DNA from: JAWAFC01 sp038890815
GTDB lineage: Archaea > Micrarchaeota > Micrarchaeia > Burarchaeales > JACRGF01
Direction of reading: 5' to 3'
Assembly (NCBI GenBank): GCA_038890815.1
Contig: JAWAFC010000002.1
Location: 87,934-151,933 of the forward strand
DNA: 64,000 nucleotides
Shown: piece by piece, positions 1 to 8,166 of the stretch
Layout: each line of letters starts with the position of its first letter
Numbering within the stretch: position 1 is the stretch's first letter
Position numbers and translations under genes: made by a program
The notes under the pieces: model-generated
The model's database searches: none
Seen by the model: the letters and a program-made list of their open reading frames with translations, nothing else
Told to the model about the DNA's origin: nothing

Positions 1-205
1 AAACGATATGGACATCCCCATCCTCATTGCTCTGTGGTTGATGGCCAGTCTTAAGATCTATAACACTTAGCCTACGCATGCCAAGCGCAACGTTTCGCTC
101 AGCAAATATACCCCAGTCGTCTGGCCCACGGTGACGTAAGAGCGCTAGCATACGCTTCAGAATGTTTGCGTCGCCAGGACCCAGAAAACCCGCGATGCCA
201 CACAC
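1..205 (-). CDS. asnB: Asparagine synthase-like glutamine amidotransferase (N-terminal fragment)
   Basis: The minus strand reads V-C-G-I-A-G-F-L-G from a GTG at 205, then RHRGPDDWG, GMRRLSVIDLKTGHQP and SNEDGD. This is the start of a class II (Ntn) glutamine amidotransferase domain of the AsnB family. The catalytic Cys directly follows the initiator, which fixes the start. The gene runs off the left edge, so the synthase domain is not visible. It begins 9 bases after the epimerase stop with a GAGGG ribosome-site-like stretch between them, so it is probably co-transcribed with the genes to its right. It closely resembles the AsnB genes at 6232 and 13638. Whether it makes asparagine or amidates a sugar acid cannot be told from the fragment. 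Confidence 0.85.
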   Translation of the reverse strand, partial: MCGIAGFLGPGDANILKRMLALLRHRGPDDWGIFAERNVALGMRRLSVIDLKTGHQPQSNEDGDVHIV

Positions 206-214
206 ACAAAACCC

Positions 215-1165
215 TCAACCATTCTCCCTAAACCATCTCACAAACTTCTTGATACCTTCATCAATTGACGTACGCGGCTCATATCCAAGCATCCGTCGCG
301 CTTTCGAGATGTCCGCATACGTTATTGGAACATCACCGGGCTGAGGAGGAAGATGCGTGATCTTTGCTTTTTTCCCAACATTTTTTTCTATGAGCGTAAT
401 AAGCTCGTTGAGCGAAACAGTTCGTGAGCCACCTAAGTTAAATATCTCGAAACTGAATGGCTTTTCGAGTGCAGCGAGTATTCCCTGTACGATGTCATCT
501 ATGTAGGTATAGTCTCTTTTCATGCTACCGTCCCCAAAAACTGGAATCTCTTTTCCTTCGCTGATGAGGCGAACGAACTTGTGGATAGCCAAATCTGGCC
601 TCTGGCGCGGGCCATAAACTGTGAAAAGGCGTAGCACTGTCACAGGTATGCCATACAGATGGCTGTAGGTGAAACAGAACAGTTCTGCCGCGCGCTTGCT
701 TGCAGCATACGGTGAGATGGGCTGGGCTATGGGATCTTCCTCACTGAACGGCACTTTGTTGTTTATGCCGTACACGCTGCTGGAGGAGCCGAAAATGAAT
801 GTTTTGAGTTTCGCGTTTTTGCATGCCTCAAGCAAGCTGATGGTTCCATTCACGTTTACATCCGCATATTCGAGTGGCCTTTCTAGCGAAGGGCGCACAC
901 CTGCCTTCGCTGCGAGGTGGATGACTGCTTCCGGTTTTGCCTGCGCGACAAGACTCTTCATTCTTTTTGTATCGCGAATGTCAGCCCGGACTAGTTTGAA
1001 AAGTCTGTTTTTCTTAAGCGCAGCGATGTTTCTTTCTTTTATTCTGCGGTTATAGAGGAAGGAATCAAAGTTGTCTACTCCTATGACGTTGTTTCCTCTA
1101 CTAACCAGCGCCTCACACACATGCGAGCCGATGAAGCCTGCTGCACCAGTAACTAAAATCCTCAT
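215..1165 (-). CDS. NAD-dependent sugar epimerase/dehydratase (UDP-glucuronate or UDP-glucose 4-epimerase type)
   Basis: Extended short-chain dehydrogenase of 316 residues. The NAD-binding GAAGFIGSH motif is at residues 7-15, a Ser-rich strand (FGSSSSVYG) is at about 125-133, and the catalytic Tyr153-Lys157 pair sits in SPYAASK. The length is typical for UDP-sugar 4-epimerases, and the sequence PFSEEDPIAQPISPYAASKR resembles UDP-glucuronate epimerases. It would interconvert nucleotide sugars in the cytosol for the surface glycan. It lies between a GT2 glycosyltransferase and a partial asnB on the same strand, consistent with an operon. The exact substrate is inferred only; a dTDP-glucose dehydratase-like activity cannot be excluded. 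Confidence 0.88.
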   Translation of the reverse strand: MRILVTGAAGFIGSHVCEALVSRGNNVIGVDNFDSFLYNRRIKERNIAALKKNRLFKLVRADIRDTKRMKSLVAQAKPEAVIHLAAKAGVRPSLERPLEYADVNVNGTISLLEACKNAKLKTFIFGSSSSVYGINNKVPFSEEDPIAQPISPYAASKRAAELFCFTYSHLYGIPVTVLRLFTVYGPRQRPDLAIHKFVRLISEGKEIPVFGDGSMKRDYTYIDDIVQGILAALEKPFSFEIFNLGGSRTVSLNELITLIEKNVGKKAKITHLPPQPGDVPITYADISKARRMLGYEPRTSIDEGIKKFVRWFRENG

Positions 1166-1193
1166 GAGAAAATTTTGGCGATGAAATTAAAAA

Positions 1194-2147
1194 CTATCCT
1201 CTTCCGATGTCAGACCGTCTTCCAAAAACGAACATAAGTATCCCAATGCAGAAAAAGACCCCCTGCAGGAGTTTGAGCGCCAGCGCCGGAATATACTCCC
1301 AGTCTCTTCTTTTTAATGCCAGCAGGGCAAACCAAAGCGCGATGATGTCGAATGGAAGCGAGAGCAGCGCGAGCAATGGATGCGAAAATACTGTGAAAGC
1401 TACCAATGCGGCGAACGATACTAACAAGCCAGGCAGTCGGACGAACTCCAGCCTTCTTGTCTTTATCATGTAAATCGGTGCAGTCCTGCCATACCACAGC
1501 GCGCTCTTGACGAATTCACTAAATGATTCTGGCACATTAGAGTACTGAATTGCCCTGCGCTCCAAGACCTCAATTAAACCCTTTTTCTTACAATATGCTT
1601 TCAGCCTTTCTCTGAGCTCCATGTCTTCGCCCACCCCCAATTTTGCAAACCCACCGACATCGAAAAACACCGTTCGGCGTATCGCGCCGGCTGCAGACAT
1701 CGTCCCATCAAAAGGTCCTGCAAACGATGGGTAATGAAAATATTGCTGCTTAAGGTAAAGCCTCTCAAACCAAGTATGCACGACAAACTGGTAACGCGTC
1801 ATGACACCAGCTACACGTGGATCTTTGAAATGTCTCAATACACGAAAGAAGTAAGCTCTGTTGTATCCATCAAAGTCGGCGTCACAAAAAGTAAGAAAAG
1901 GGGCATTTGTGGCCCTCGCACCCTGATTTCGTGCGCCCGCTGGGCCGGTCTTTTCTTTTTGGTGCAGTACTTTACAGCCAAACTTTCTTGCAACTGTAAC
2001 TGTACCATCGGTGCTTCCACCATCAACTACGATGATCTCCTTGTCCGGATACGGATTTTTTGTCAGATTGTACAATAGCTTCTCGAGTTTCTTTTCCTCA
2101 TTAAGTGCTGGGATGATTATTGCAACTTTCCCAAAACTCTTTTTCAC
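1194..2147 (-). CDS. Family 2 glycosyltransferase with C-terminal membrane segments
   Basis: 317 residues. The N-terminal GT-A fold shows IIPALNEEKKLE (11-22), the nucleotide-binding VDGGSTDGT (41-49) and the metal-binding DADFDG (89-94), all typical of GT2 enzymes. The last 80 residues contain two strongly hydrophobic stretches (LLVSFAALVAFTVF and LLQGVFFCIGILMFVF), so the enzyme is probably anchored at the inner face of the membrane. It would add a sugar to a lipid-linked glycan. Its start overlaps the end of the next upstream glycosyltransferase by 4 bases, indicating translational coupling. Donor and acceptor are unknown. Confidence 0.88.
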   Translation of the reverse strand: MKKSFGKVAIIIPALNEEKKLEKLLYNLTKNPYPDKEIIVVDGGSTDGTVTVARKFGCKVLHQKEKTGPAGARNQGARATNAPFLTFCDADFDGYNRAYFFRVLRHFKDPRVAGVMTRYQFVVHTWFERLYLKQQYFHYPSFAGPFDGTMSAAGAIRRTVFFDVGGFAKLGVGEDMELRERLKAYCKKKGLIEVLERRAIQYSNVPESFSEFVKSALWYGRTAPIYMIKTRRLEFVRLPGLLVSFAALVAFTVFSHPLLALLSLPFDIIALWFALLALKRRDWEYIPALALKLLQGVFFCIGILMFVFGRRSDIGRG

Positions 2148-3310
2148 TCAATCAACTCTCTATACAGCTCATGATGCTTTTTTGCAGTCATGCGAATATC
2201 ATGATGTTTTCTCGCATAAGCAAATGCTCTCGTTCCGATTTTTCTATTGAGTTTGGTATCTTCAAGCAGCATGCGGGTGGTCTCAATCAATTTATTGAAA
2301 TCTCCTTTTGCATGAAAACCGATTTTCTCCTTGCACAAGACCTCATCCGGGTCAACATTTAGCGAAACAACGGGAGTTTTCCTCAGCCAAGCCTGAATAA
2401 ACGTATTGGGAAAACCAGCGCTATCGCTTGTATCGACAAGCACACTTGCTCTGGCAATAATGGCGTTAACTTTTTCTAAAGATTGAAATGGAAGTATTTC
2501 GACATTTTCCGTTTTCTTAGCGAGCTCGAGCGTTTTCGCGAAAATGTTGTAAGTCTTTCCCATTATATCTTTCTCCTGTATTGCTCCGACCATGACAAAC
2601 TTATAATGTGGGAATTTTTGCGCGAGCTCGATAAACTGCATTGGAAATTTATAGTCAGCAGTCCTCCCTACCCACACTGCAAACGGAGGATCGGATTTTT
2701 TTGGGAGACTTTTCGGTACCGGGTGGCCAGAAGGAATGATACGAATATCCGCATTAGGCATGCATTGAGCCATTGCTTTGCGGAGGTATTCTGCAGTAGC
2801 AATAATTACATTGGCGTTTTTGAGCCCATAAAGATAAAGTCTTTTTTTAATTGTATTTCTGAAAAACCCCCTCCACATATTTCCAGACAGCGTACAGTCA
2901 TCGATGTGCGCGATGGAGAAGACAAAAGGTCTGGCATTCTTCTTTGCATGATGCGCGAAATAACCCGTTGCGATGTTGCTCCCCCTCTGGTGATAAATGT
3001 CCGCTTTAAAGGAGTTGAGCACGCGCGTGAAGAAAGGGTGAGAATAAGTAAGAAAGGAATTGAGCGCGAAGAAGGGAGCCGCTTCCACCAAATCCCATAG
3101 CGAGCGCTTGAAAGTCCTCACCTTGTGGAGTATCTGTCCCTTCCTAACAATTGTTTCTGGCTGCCCCTCGTCATCAACCAAATAGTGTGTTTGCCAACCA
3201 AGCCTTTGTAACTCCTTCCCGATCAAGTAAAGCTGTATCTCAGCGCCCCCCACTCTTCTGCTCACGAGCGGATGACCCATTGTATAGTAGCAAACGCTTT
3301 TCCCGCTCAT
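2144..3310 (-). CDS. Family 4 (GT-B) glycosyltransferase
   Basis: 388 residues with an N-terminal acceptor domain (the glycine-rich SRRVGGAEIQLYLIG near residue 20) and a C-terminal Rossmann domain beginning near PFAVWVGRTADYK. The segment ASVLVDTSDSAGFPNTF corresponds to the GT4 donor-binding E-x7-E region, but the usual first Glu is replaced by Ser/Ala, so retention of standard catalysis is not certain. The gene overlaps the carbamoyltransferase gene by 4 bases and the GT2 gene by 4 bases, so it lies in one tight operon. The sugar donor is unknown. Confidence 0.87.
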   Translation of the reverse strand: MSGKSVCYYTMGHPLVSRRVGGAEIQLYLIGKELQRLGWQTHYLVDDEGQPETIVRKGQILHKVRTFKRSLWDLVEAAPFFALNSFLTYSHPFFTRVLNSFKADIYHQRGSNIATGYFAHHAKKNARPFVFSIAHIDDCTLSGNMWRGFFRNTIKKRLYLYGLKNANVIIATAEYLRKAMAQCMPNADIRIIPSGHPVPKSLPKKSDPPFAVWVGRTADYKFPMQFIELAQKFPHYKFVMVGAIQEKDIMGKTYNIFAKTLELAKKTENVEILPFQSLEKVNAIIARASVLVDTSDSAGFPNTFIQAWLRKTPVVSLNVDPDEVLCKEKIGFHAKGDFNKLIETTRMLLEDTKLNRKIGTRAFAYARKHHDIRMTAKKHHELYRELIE

Positions 3311-4989
3311 CTCTTGCTCACCATGATGTTTCCCATTACGAGATGTCTAAGCCCAGACCGCTCCATTGTGTAAAGCGCATCTGTAGGCGAGCACACCATC
3401 GGCTCACCATGGAGGTTGAAGCTCGTGTTCAGCACGCCACCGATTCCTGTCTCTTTTTCAAAATATTCCAGTATCCTGTAGTAGTCAGGATTGCTCCAAT
3501 TTTCGAGTATTTGTGGCCTGAGTGTGAAATCGGCGGGATGCATGGCCGCGACAAGCTCCTTGCGCGCGAGCGGCTTCGAGCGGAAGGCCATTATCATGTA
3601 AGGTGCAGGAATCTTTTTCGGATTGATAAGATAGTCATCTGCTCTTTCCGCGGACAGCGTGGGCGCAAATGGCATCCAAAAGTCCCTGCTCTTTATCTGC
3701 TCGTTGATGATGCGTACGGTCTCCCATGTGCTTGGGTTTGCGAGAATTGCCCGGTTCCCGAGACTCCGTGCACCCCATTCCATTCTGCCGGAGCAGCGTG
3801 CGACTATCTCGCCCTCAGCAAGTAGGCCCGCGATTTCTTTGGCGATATTCTTACATCGTCTTACATCGTAGTTTTTCCCGAGACGCGCGAGTGCCTCCTT
3901 GATTTCTTTTTCGCCGAACTCCATCCCTAAGTAGAGGTCCTTTAGTGGTGTAGTAGGCGCGTCCTGTCCAGCCAATTCCTTGTAGGCGTAGAATACCGCA
4001 CCGAAGGGCGTACTTTCGTCTCCGCATGATGGCAACGGGTAGAGTTCCTCCACTTCTGGAAGTTCGCTGATGAGCATGTTAGCCTTGACGTTCATGAAAA
4101 CGCCACCTGAGAGAATAACACGCCTTACGCCTGTTTTTTTTACTGCAGCTCTCACCCACCTCACAAGCAGGTCTTCTGTCAGCCGCTGCACACTCGCTGC
4201 AATGTTATCGAACCTCTCGTGTTTGAGCATTTCATCTAGATAGAAGAGCGAGCGCTGTGTGTTAAAAGCCGACTTGAACGAGAGCTCGTTCTCATCTAAC
4301 CAAATCATGGGCTTAAACACCCTCTCATAAGTCTTTTTGTAATACTCTTTCGCATAGGGCGCGAGGCCCATGAGTTTGTACTCATGCTCGAGTGGCTTCA
4401 TTCCCATATAGATTGTTGTCGCGGCGTACACAAGGCCAATTGAGGCCTCCAGCGGTGTTGCGGCGATCCTTCTGATTCTTCCCTCGCGCGCAATGTTGAC
4501 CGTCGCGCACAGGCCATCTCCCTCGCCATCGAGCGTGAGCACGAGGGCTTCCTCGATTCCATCAGTCATGCCAAAATAGCCCGCATAGGCATGACAGGTA
4601 TGGTGGTCTATGAAATGGATTTTACTCTCCGGAACGCCAAGTCTTTTCAAGAGGATTTTTTTAACTGCCTTTCTGCCAGCCGCGCTCCTTCTTTTCCGAA
4701 TAAAGTGAACAAGTGGGAGGGCAATGACGCGAAGAATCGGGTGGGCGTAGTCTATTGTTGCCCAAATGCTTCTTGCGGCGCTCGGCATGCCAAGTGCAAC
4801 CCCACGTGCCTTTTCGTAGTCGGAATGATTTTCTGTCGAAACGACCGCAACCGCATCCAATTCTTCGCCCGTGATCCCCTCGCTTTCAAGAACCCATTTC
4901 CACGAATTTGCGGGTACTGCGTCCTCATTTTTCCTGCGCGTAAACCTTTCCTCGCTCACCGCCCTAACTATTTTTCCGTCTTTGAGCAA
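3307..4989 (-). CDS. Carbamoyltransferase of the NodU/CmcH family
   Basis: At least 560 residues. The N-terminal half is Kae1-like: KIVRAVSEERFTRRKN, and the metal-site signature DHHTCHAYAGYF. The C-terminal half has the family sequence GARSLGNRAILANP followed by VLNTSFNLHGEPMV. The family uses carbamoyl phosphate and ATP to carbamoylate hydroxyls of sugars or antibiotics, so a carbamoylated glycan is the likely product here. The first conventional start is TTG at 4989, but the frame stays open to 5049. Residues upstream (ILGIVFGHNSTVALL, from about 5028) match the conserved family N-terminus, so the real start is probably an unusual codon such as ATT near 5028-5034. The gene overlaps the next one by 4 bases. 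Confidence 0.9.
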   Translation of the reverse strand: MLKDGKIVRAVSEERFTRRKNEDAVPANSWKWVLESEGITGEELDAVAVVSTENHSDYEKARGVALGMPSAARSIWATIDYAHPILRVIALPLVHFIRKRRSAAGRKAVKKILLKRLGVPESKIHFIDHHTCHAYAGYFGMTDGIEEALVLTLDGEGDGLCATVNIAREGRIRRIAATPLEASIGLVYAATTIYMGMKPLEHEYKLMGLAPYAKEYYKKTYERVFKPMIWLDENELSFKSAFNTQRSLFYLDEMLKHERFDNIAASVQRLTEDLLVRWVRAAVKKTGVRRVILSGGVFMNVKANMLISELPEVEELYPLPSCGDESTPFGAVFYAYKELAGQDAPTTPLKDLYLGMEFGEKEIKEALARLGKNYDVRRCKNIAKEIAGLLAEGEIVARCSGRMEWGARSLGNRAILANPSTWETVRIINEQIKSRDFWMPFAPTLSAERADDYLINPKKIPAPYMIMAFRSKPLARKELVAAMHPADFTLRPQILENWSNPDYYRILEYFEKETGIGGVLNTSFNLHGEPMVCSPTDALYTMERSGLRHLVMGNIMVSKR

Positions 4990-5023
4990 AGCTACTGTGC
5001 TGTTGTGGCCGAAGACTATCCCT

Positions 5024-5035
5024 AAAATATAAATA
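5024..5035. promoter_or_regulatory. AT-rich TATA-like box between divergent genes
   Basis: The sequence AAAATATAAATA fits an archaeal TATA box and stands about 25-30 bases before the ATG at 5055, so the plus-strand glycosyltransferase mRNA would be almost leaderless. Read on the other strand it is TATTTATATTTT. It overlaps the apparent N-terminal codons of the divergent carbamoyltransferase. A near-identical box occurs at 63753-63764. Confidence 0.5.
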
Positions 5036-5054
5036 GTTCCACCCGGTACTTATT

Positions 5055-6230
5055 ATGTGTGCGAGGTTTAAAAAAATGATTCGCGTTTTTTTCAACCTGT
5101 CTCCGCGCCACAGGGTTCGCTTCCGCGAGACTGTCTGGCATCCACCTCCAGGAGTTATCTATGTGAACAAAATCCCTCCCACCTGGAAGGATACAAACAT
5201 CAGCCCGGCAGATCCACTGCGAGAGCGTGCTACAAATCTTTTGAAAAAAGTTATTGATATTTTCCGTATTCCGAACATCCGCCTCGCCCGTCCGAACCTC
5301 CCATGCGACCTTATCCATGCACCCGGCCAGCTTTTGCTCAATCGCCAGCAGTGGGTGACAGAGATTGACAACCCTGCGGTTCTCACTCTTTATAATCTCA
5401 ACACGCTCTACTCACGAATAGGTCAGTTTTGGATAAAGCGATTTCTCCGCTCACGCCACTGCGGAGGGGTTATTGCTATTAGCCAGGCGGCAAAAAAAAG
5501 CCTTGCGAATGTTCTACGTGATGATGAAATAAACTCAAAAACTTCTGTTGTTTATCCTTTCGTACGTCTCTCGCCCTTTAGGAAAAAGCCGAGCGAGCAC
5601 ATCCGTCTCCTGTATGTGAGCACTAGTTTCTTCCGCAAGGGGGCGCGCGAGCTCCTCAAGGCATTCGAGAGGCTTAACAAGATGTTCCCCAATAAGCTTT
5701 CGCTCACTCTTGTCACAAACGCCCCCAAGGAATACATCTCACGCTATTCACGTTTTCCCAACATCCGTCTCCTTCCCGCAAACATTCCGAAGGAAATTCT
5801 TTATCGCGACTTTTTTTCGGATGCCGACATTTTTGTTGTTCCGACTTACCAGGACAGCTTCGGCCTCGTCAATCTCGAGGCCATGAGCGCCGGCCTGCCA
5901 GTTGTTGCTACTGATCTTTTCGCACTACCCGAGATGGTAGAAGACGGTAGAAACGGCTTCCTGCTACCGTGCCCCATACCTTATTTTAGGCCGGATTACA
6001 CACCGAATCCTGCCGTATGGTCATTGAACTTGGAGGAGTACTGCAGCCGAAAGGAGTTTCCGGAAATAGTCAATGGGCTGATCGAAAAGTTGACCATACT
6101 CATTGAGGACGAAAAACTCAGGAGGCAAATGGGCGAACGCTCACTGAAAGCTGTTAAGGAAGGAAAGTTCAGCGAGAAAGTTCGCGCGGCCTCACTTATT
6201 CAAGCTTACCGCCGCGCGTTGGGTGAGTGA
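5055..6230 (+). CDS. Family 4 (GT-B) glycosyltransferase
   Basis: 391 residues. The C-terminal donor domain has RLLYVSTSFFRKGARELLKAF, then ADIFVVPTYQDSFGLVNLEA followed by MSAGLPVVATD, which is the GT4 consensus with the E-x7-E region (the first acidic position is D). The N-terminal acceptor domain contains HGPGQ-like HAPGQLLLNRQQW and GVIAISQAAKKSL. The ATG lies about 25 bases after a TATA-like box, so this looks like the first gene of a plus-strand unit, and its stop is followed after one base by asnB. It probably extends a lipid-linked glycan; the sugar is unknown. Confidence 0.9.
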   Translation: MCARFKKMIRVFFNLSPRHRVRFRETVWHPPPGVIYVNKIPPTWKDTNISPADPLRERATNLLKKVIDIFRIPNIRLARPNLPCDLIHAPGQLLLNRQQWVTEIDNPAVLTLYNLNTLYSRIGQFWIKRFLRSRHCGGVIAISQAAKKSLANVLRDDEINSKTSVVYPFVRLSPFRKKPSEHIRLLYVSTSFFRKGARELLKAFERLNKMFPNKLSLTLVTNAPKEYISRYSRFPNIRLLPANIPKEILYRDFFSDADIFVVPTYQDSFGLVNLEAMSAGLPVVATDLFALPEMVEDGRNGFLLPCPIPYFRPDYTPNPAVWSLNLEEYCSRKEFPEIVNGLIEKLTILIEDEKLRRQMGERSLKAVKEGKFSEKVRAASLIQAYRRALGE

Positions 6231-6231
6231 A

Positions 6232-8166
6232 TTGTGCGGAATAGGTGGAATCTACTGTTTCAATGGTGGAAAAGTACGAAAGGCCGCTCTTAAAAGTATG
6301 ATCTCGGTCCTGCGCCACAGGGGGCCGAACGGCTGTGGTGTGAGGGTCTTCGACTCGGCAGGCCTTGCTCATACACGCCTAAGCATTATCGACCTTTCGA
6401 AGCGCGCCACACAGCCAATGAGCAATGAGGATGGCAACTTATGGATCGTGCTTAATGGCGAAGTATACAACTACCGTAAGCTCAGAAGCGAGCTCACGCA
6501 AAAAGGCCACCGTTTCAGGAGCGCGAGCGACACTGAGGTCATTCTCCATCTTTATGAAGAAGAGGGCGAGCGTTGCTTGTCACGCCTACGCGGAATGTTC
6601 GCATTCGCGCTTTACGACAGAAGAAAGAACGAAATGTTTCTCGCACGCGACAGGATAGGCGAGAAGCCTCTCGTATATGGGATTTTCAATAACGTTCTAT
6701 ATTTCGCCTCGGAGATTCCCGCCATTCTCAATGCTTCCGGCTGTCCTAGAGAAATCGACCTTGAGGCTCTCCATCATTACTTCTCTGATTCTTGGTATCA
6801 TCCCCCCGCGCCCTACACGATCTTTAAGGGAATTAGGAAGCTGCCAGCTGGTTGCTTCGCGCGCGCCACAAGAGAGGGACTCTGCATCAGGAAATATTGG
6901 TCTCTCGACTTTGGCAGAAAAAGCAAGGCAAGTGAGGCCGAGTTGTGCAGAAGCCTGCGCAATAGGTTGCGCGAGGCAGTGAGATTGCAACTCGAGAGCG
7001 ATGTGCCAGTTGGCATCATGCTGTCTGGTGGCATCGACTCTTCCTCCATAGTGCTGGCCATGCGCGAGCTTGGGGTGCAGACCATCCGCTCTTTTGCTGT
7101 TGGCTTCAGCAAGGATGACGAGGAGCTACAGCGTGCGCGCCTCGCAGCAAAATTTTTTGGCACAAAACATACCGAGCTCATAATAAAGGCCGATGATATC
7201 TCACGCTTGCCAGAGATGATCGCGCTTTATGGAGAGCCCATCAGTCTGTTGCCTGCGTTCTACACGTTCGAGCTCTCAAGGCTCATGAATCGACATGTCA
7301 CGGTTGTGCTCACTGGCAACGGCGGCGATGAGCTCTTCGGAGGATACGACTACTATAACAGAGTGCGCCTACTCTCTATTCTCTCACGTATTGATTTCCT
7401 TTTACCGCATTCTCTGTTTGGACTAGCCGGCAGAGCGCTCGGCGCGCTCTTTACAAAAGGCTTTCTTTCCGAAATCGCATTGGGCTTGCGTATTCTTGGT
7501 AGCAGTTTTTTCAAGAGAAAGGGCTTGTCGGCTCGCGAGGATGGCGAGCGGCTCCGCCGTTCTCTCTACTCCCCGGCAGTGCGTGAAAAACTGGCACGCT
7601 CGGATACTGGAAGACTGCTCGATGACGCTTTCGCCGAACCGCAGTGCGGAAGCTACTTTGATCGTGTGCTATACGCAGACCTGACCGTAGGCAACTCGCA
7701 CTCCGTAGTGGTCTCAAGCGACGTGGGCGGCATGGCACACGCGCTTGAGATGCGCTCCCCTTTTCTCGACCCAGGGCTTCTTGAGTTCTCCTCCATCCTG
7801 CCTGAACGAATGAAAGTTCGTTCTCTTTTTGACCCCTCACAGAACAAGTACATCCTCAAGAAAGCTATTGAGAGCGATGTGCCCGCGGAGATCGTATCTG
7901 CAAAAAAAATGGGCTTCGGGTTCAACATTCCTTGGCGTGCCTGGATGAAAACGAAGTGGAGGCGCACCATACATAGCCTGTTGTTTGATGGCTCGCTTGC
8001 CCGCTCGGGTCTGTTCGACATGAACTTCGTTAAAAAAATTTTTGAAGAGAATTCAAGCGGAAGAGCAGACCACTCTAGACTACTTTTTGCTCTAGTTGTC
8101 TTCTCGATCTGGTACAAGCTCTTTATTGAGCGCGTTTCTGTGAAAAGACTAAAACTTAAATTCTGA
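6232..8166 (+). CDS. asnB: Asparagine synthase-like glutamine-hydrolysing amidotransferase
   Basis: I place the start at TTG 6232, because the glutaminase domain needs Cys as residue 2 (M-C-G-I-G-G-I). A GTG at 6223 would bury it. GGGTGAG at 6221-6227 is a well placed ribosome site. Glutaminase motifs are RHRGPNGCG, LSIIDLSKRATQPMSNEDG and LNGEVYNY. The synthase domain has the PP-loop LSGGIDSSS at about 263-271 and GNGGDELFGGYDYY. At about 644 residues it is in the long AsnB class. AsnB enzymes transfer ammonia to an adenylated carboxylate. In a sugar cluster with a UDP-sugar dehydrogenase, amidation of a uronic acid is a reasonable alternative to asparagine synthesis. Confidence 0.92.
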   Translation: MCGIGGIYCFNGGKVRKAALKSMISVLRHRGPNGCGVRVFDSAGLAHTRLSIIDLSKRATQPMSNEDGNLWIVLNGEVYNYRKLRSELTQKGHRFRSASDTEVILHLYEEEGERCLSRLRGMFAFALYDRRKNEMFLARDRIGEKPLVYGIFNNVLYFASEIPAILNASGCPREIDLEALHHYFSDSWYHPPAPYTIFKGIRKLPAGCFARATREGLCIRKYWSLDFGRKSKASEAELCRSLRNRLREAVRLQLESDVPVGIMLSGGIDSSSIVLAMRELGVQTIRSFAVGFSKDDEELQRARLAAKFFGTKHTELIIKADDISRLPEMIALYGEPISLLPAFYTFELSRLMNRHVTVVLTGNGGDELFGGYDYYNRVRLLSILSRIDFLLPHSLFGLAGRALGALFTKGFLSEIALGLRILGSSFFKRKGLSAREDGERLRRSLYSPAVREKLARSDTGRLLDDAFAEPQCGSYFDRVLYADLTVGNSHSVVVSSDVGGMAHALEMRSPFLDPGLLEFSSILPERMKVRSLFDPSQNKYILKKAIESDVPAEIVSAKKMGFGFNIPWRAWMKTKWRRTIHSLLFDGSLARSGLFDMNFVKKIFEENSSGRADHSRLLFALVVFSIWYKLFIERVSVKRLKLKF

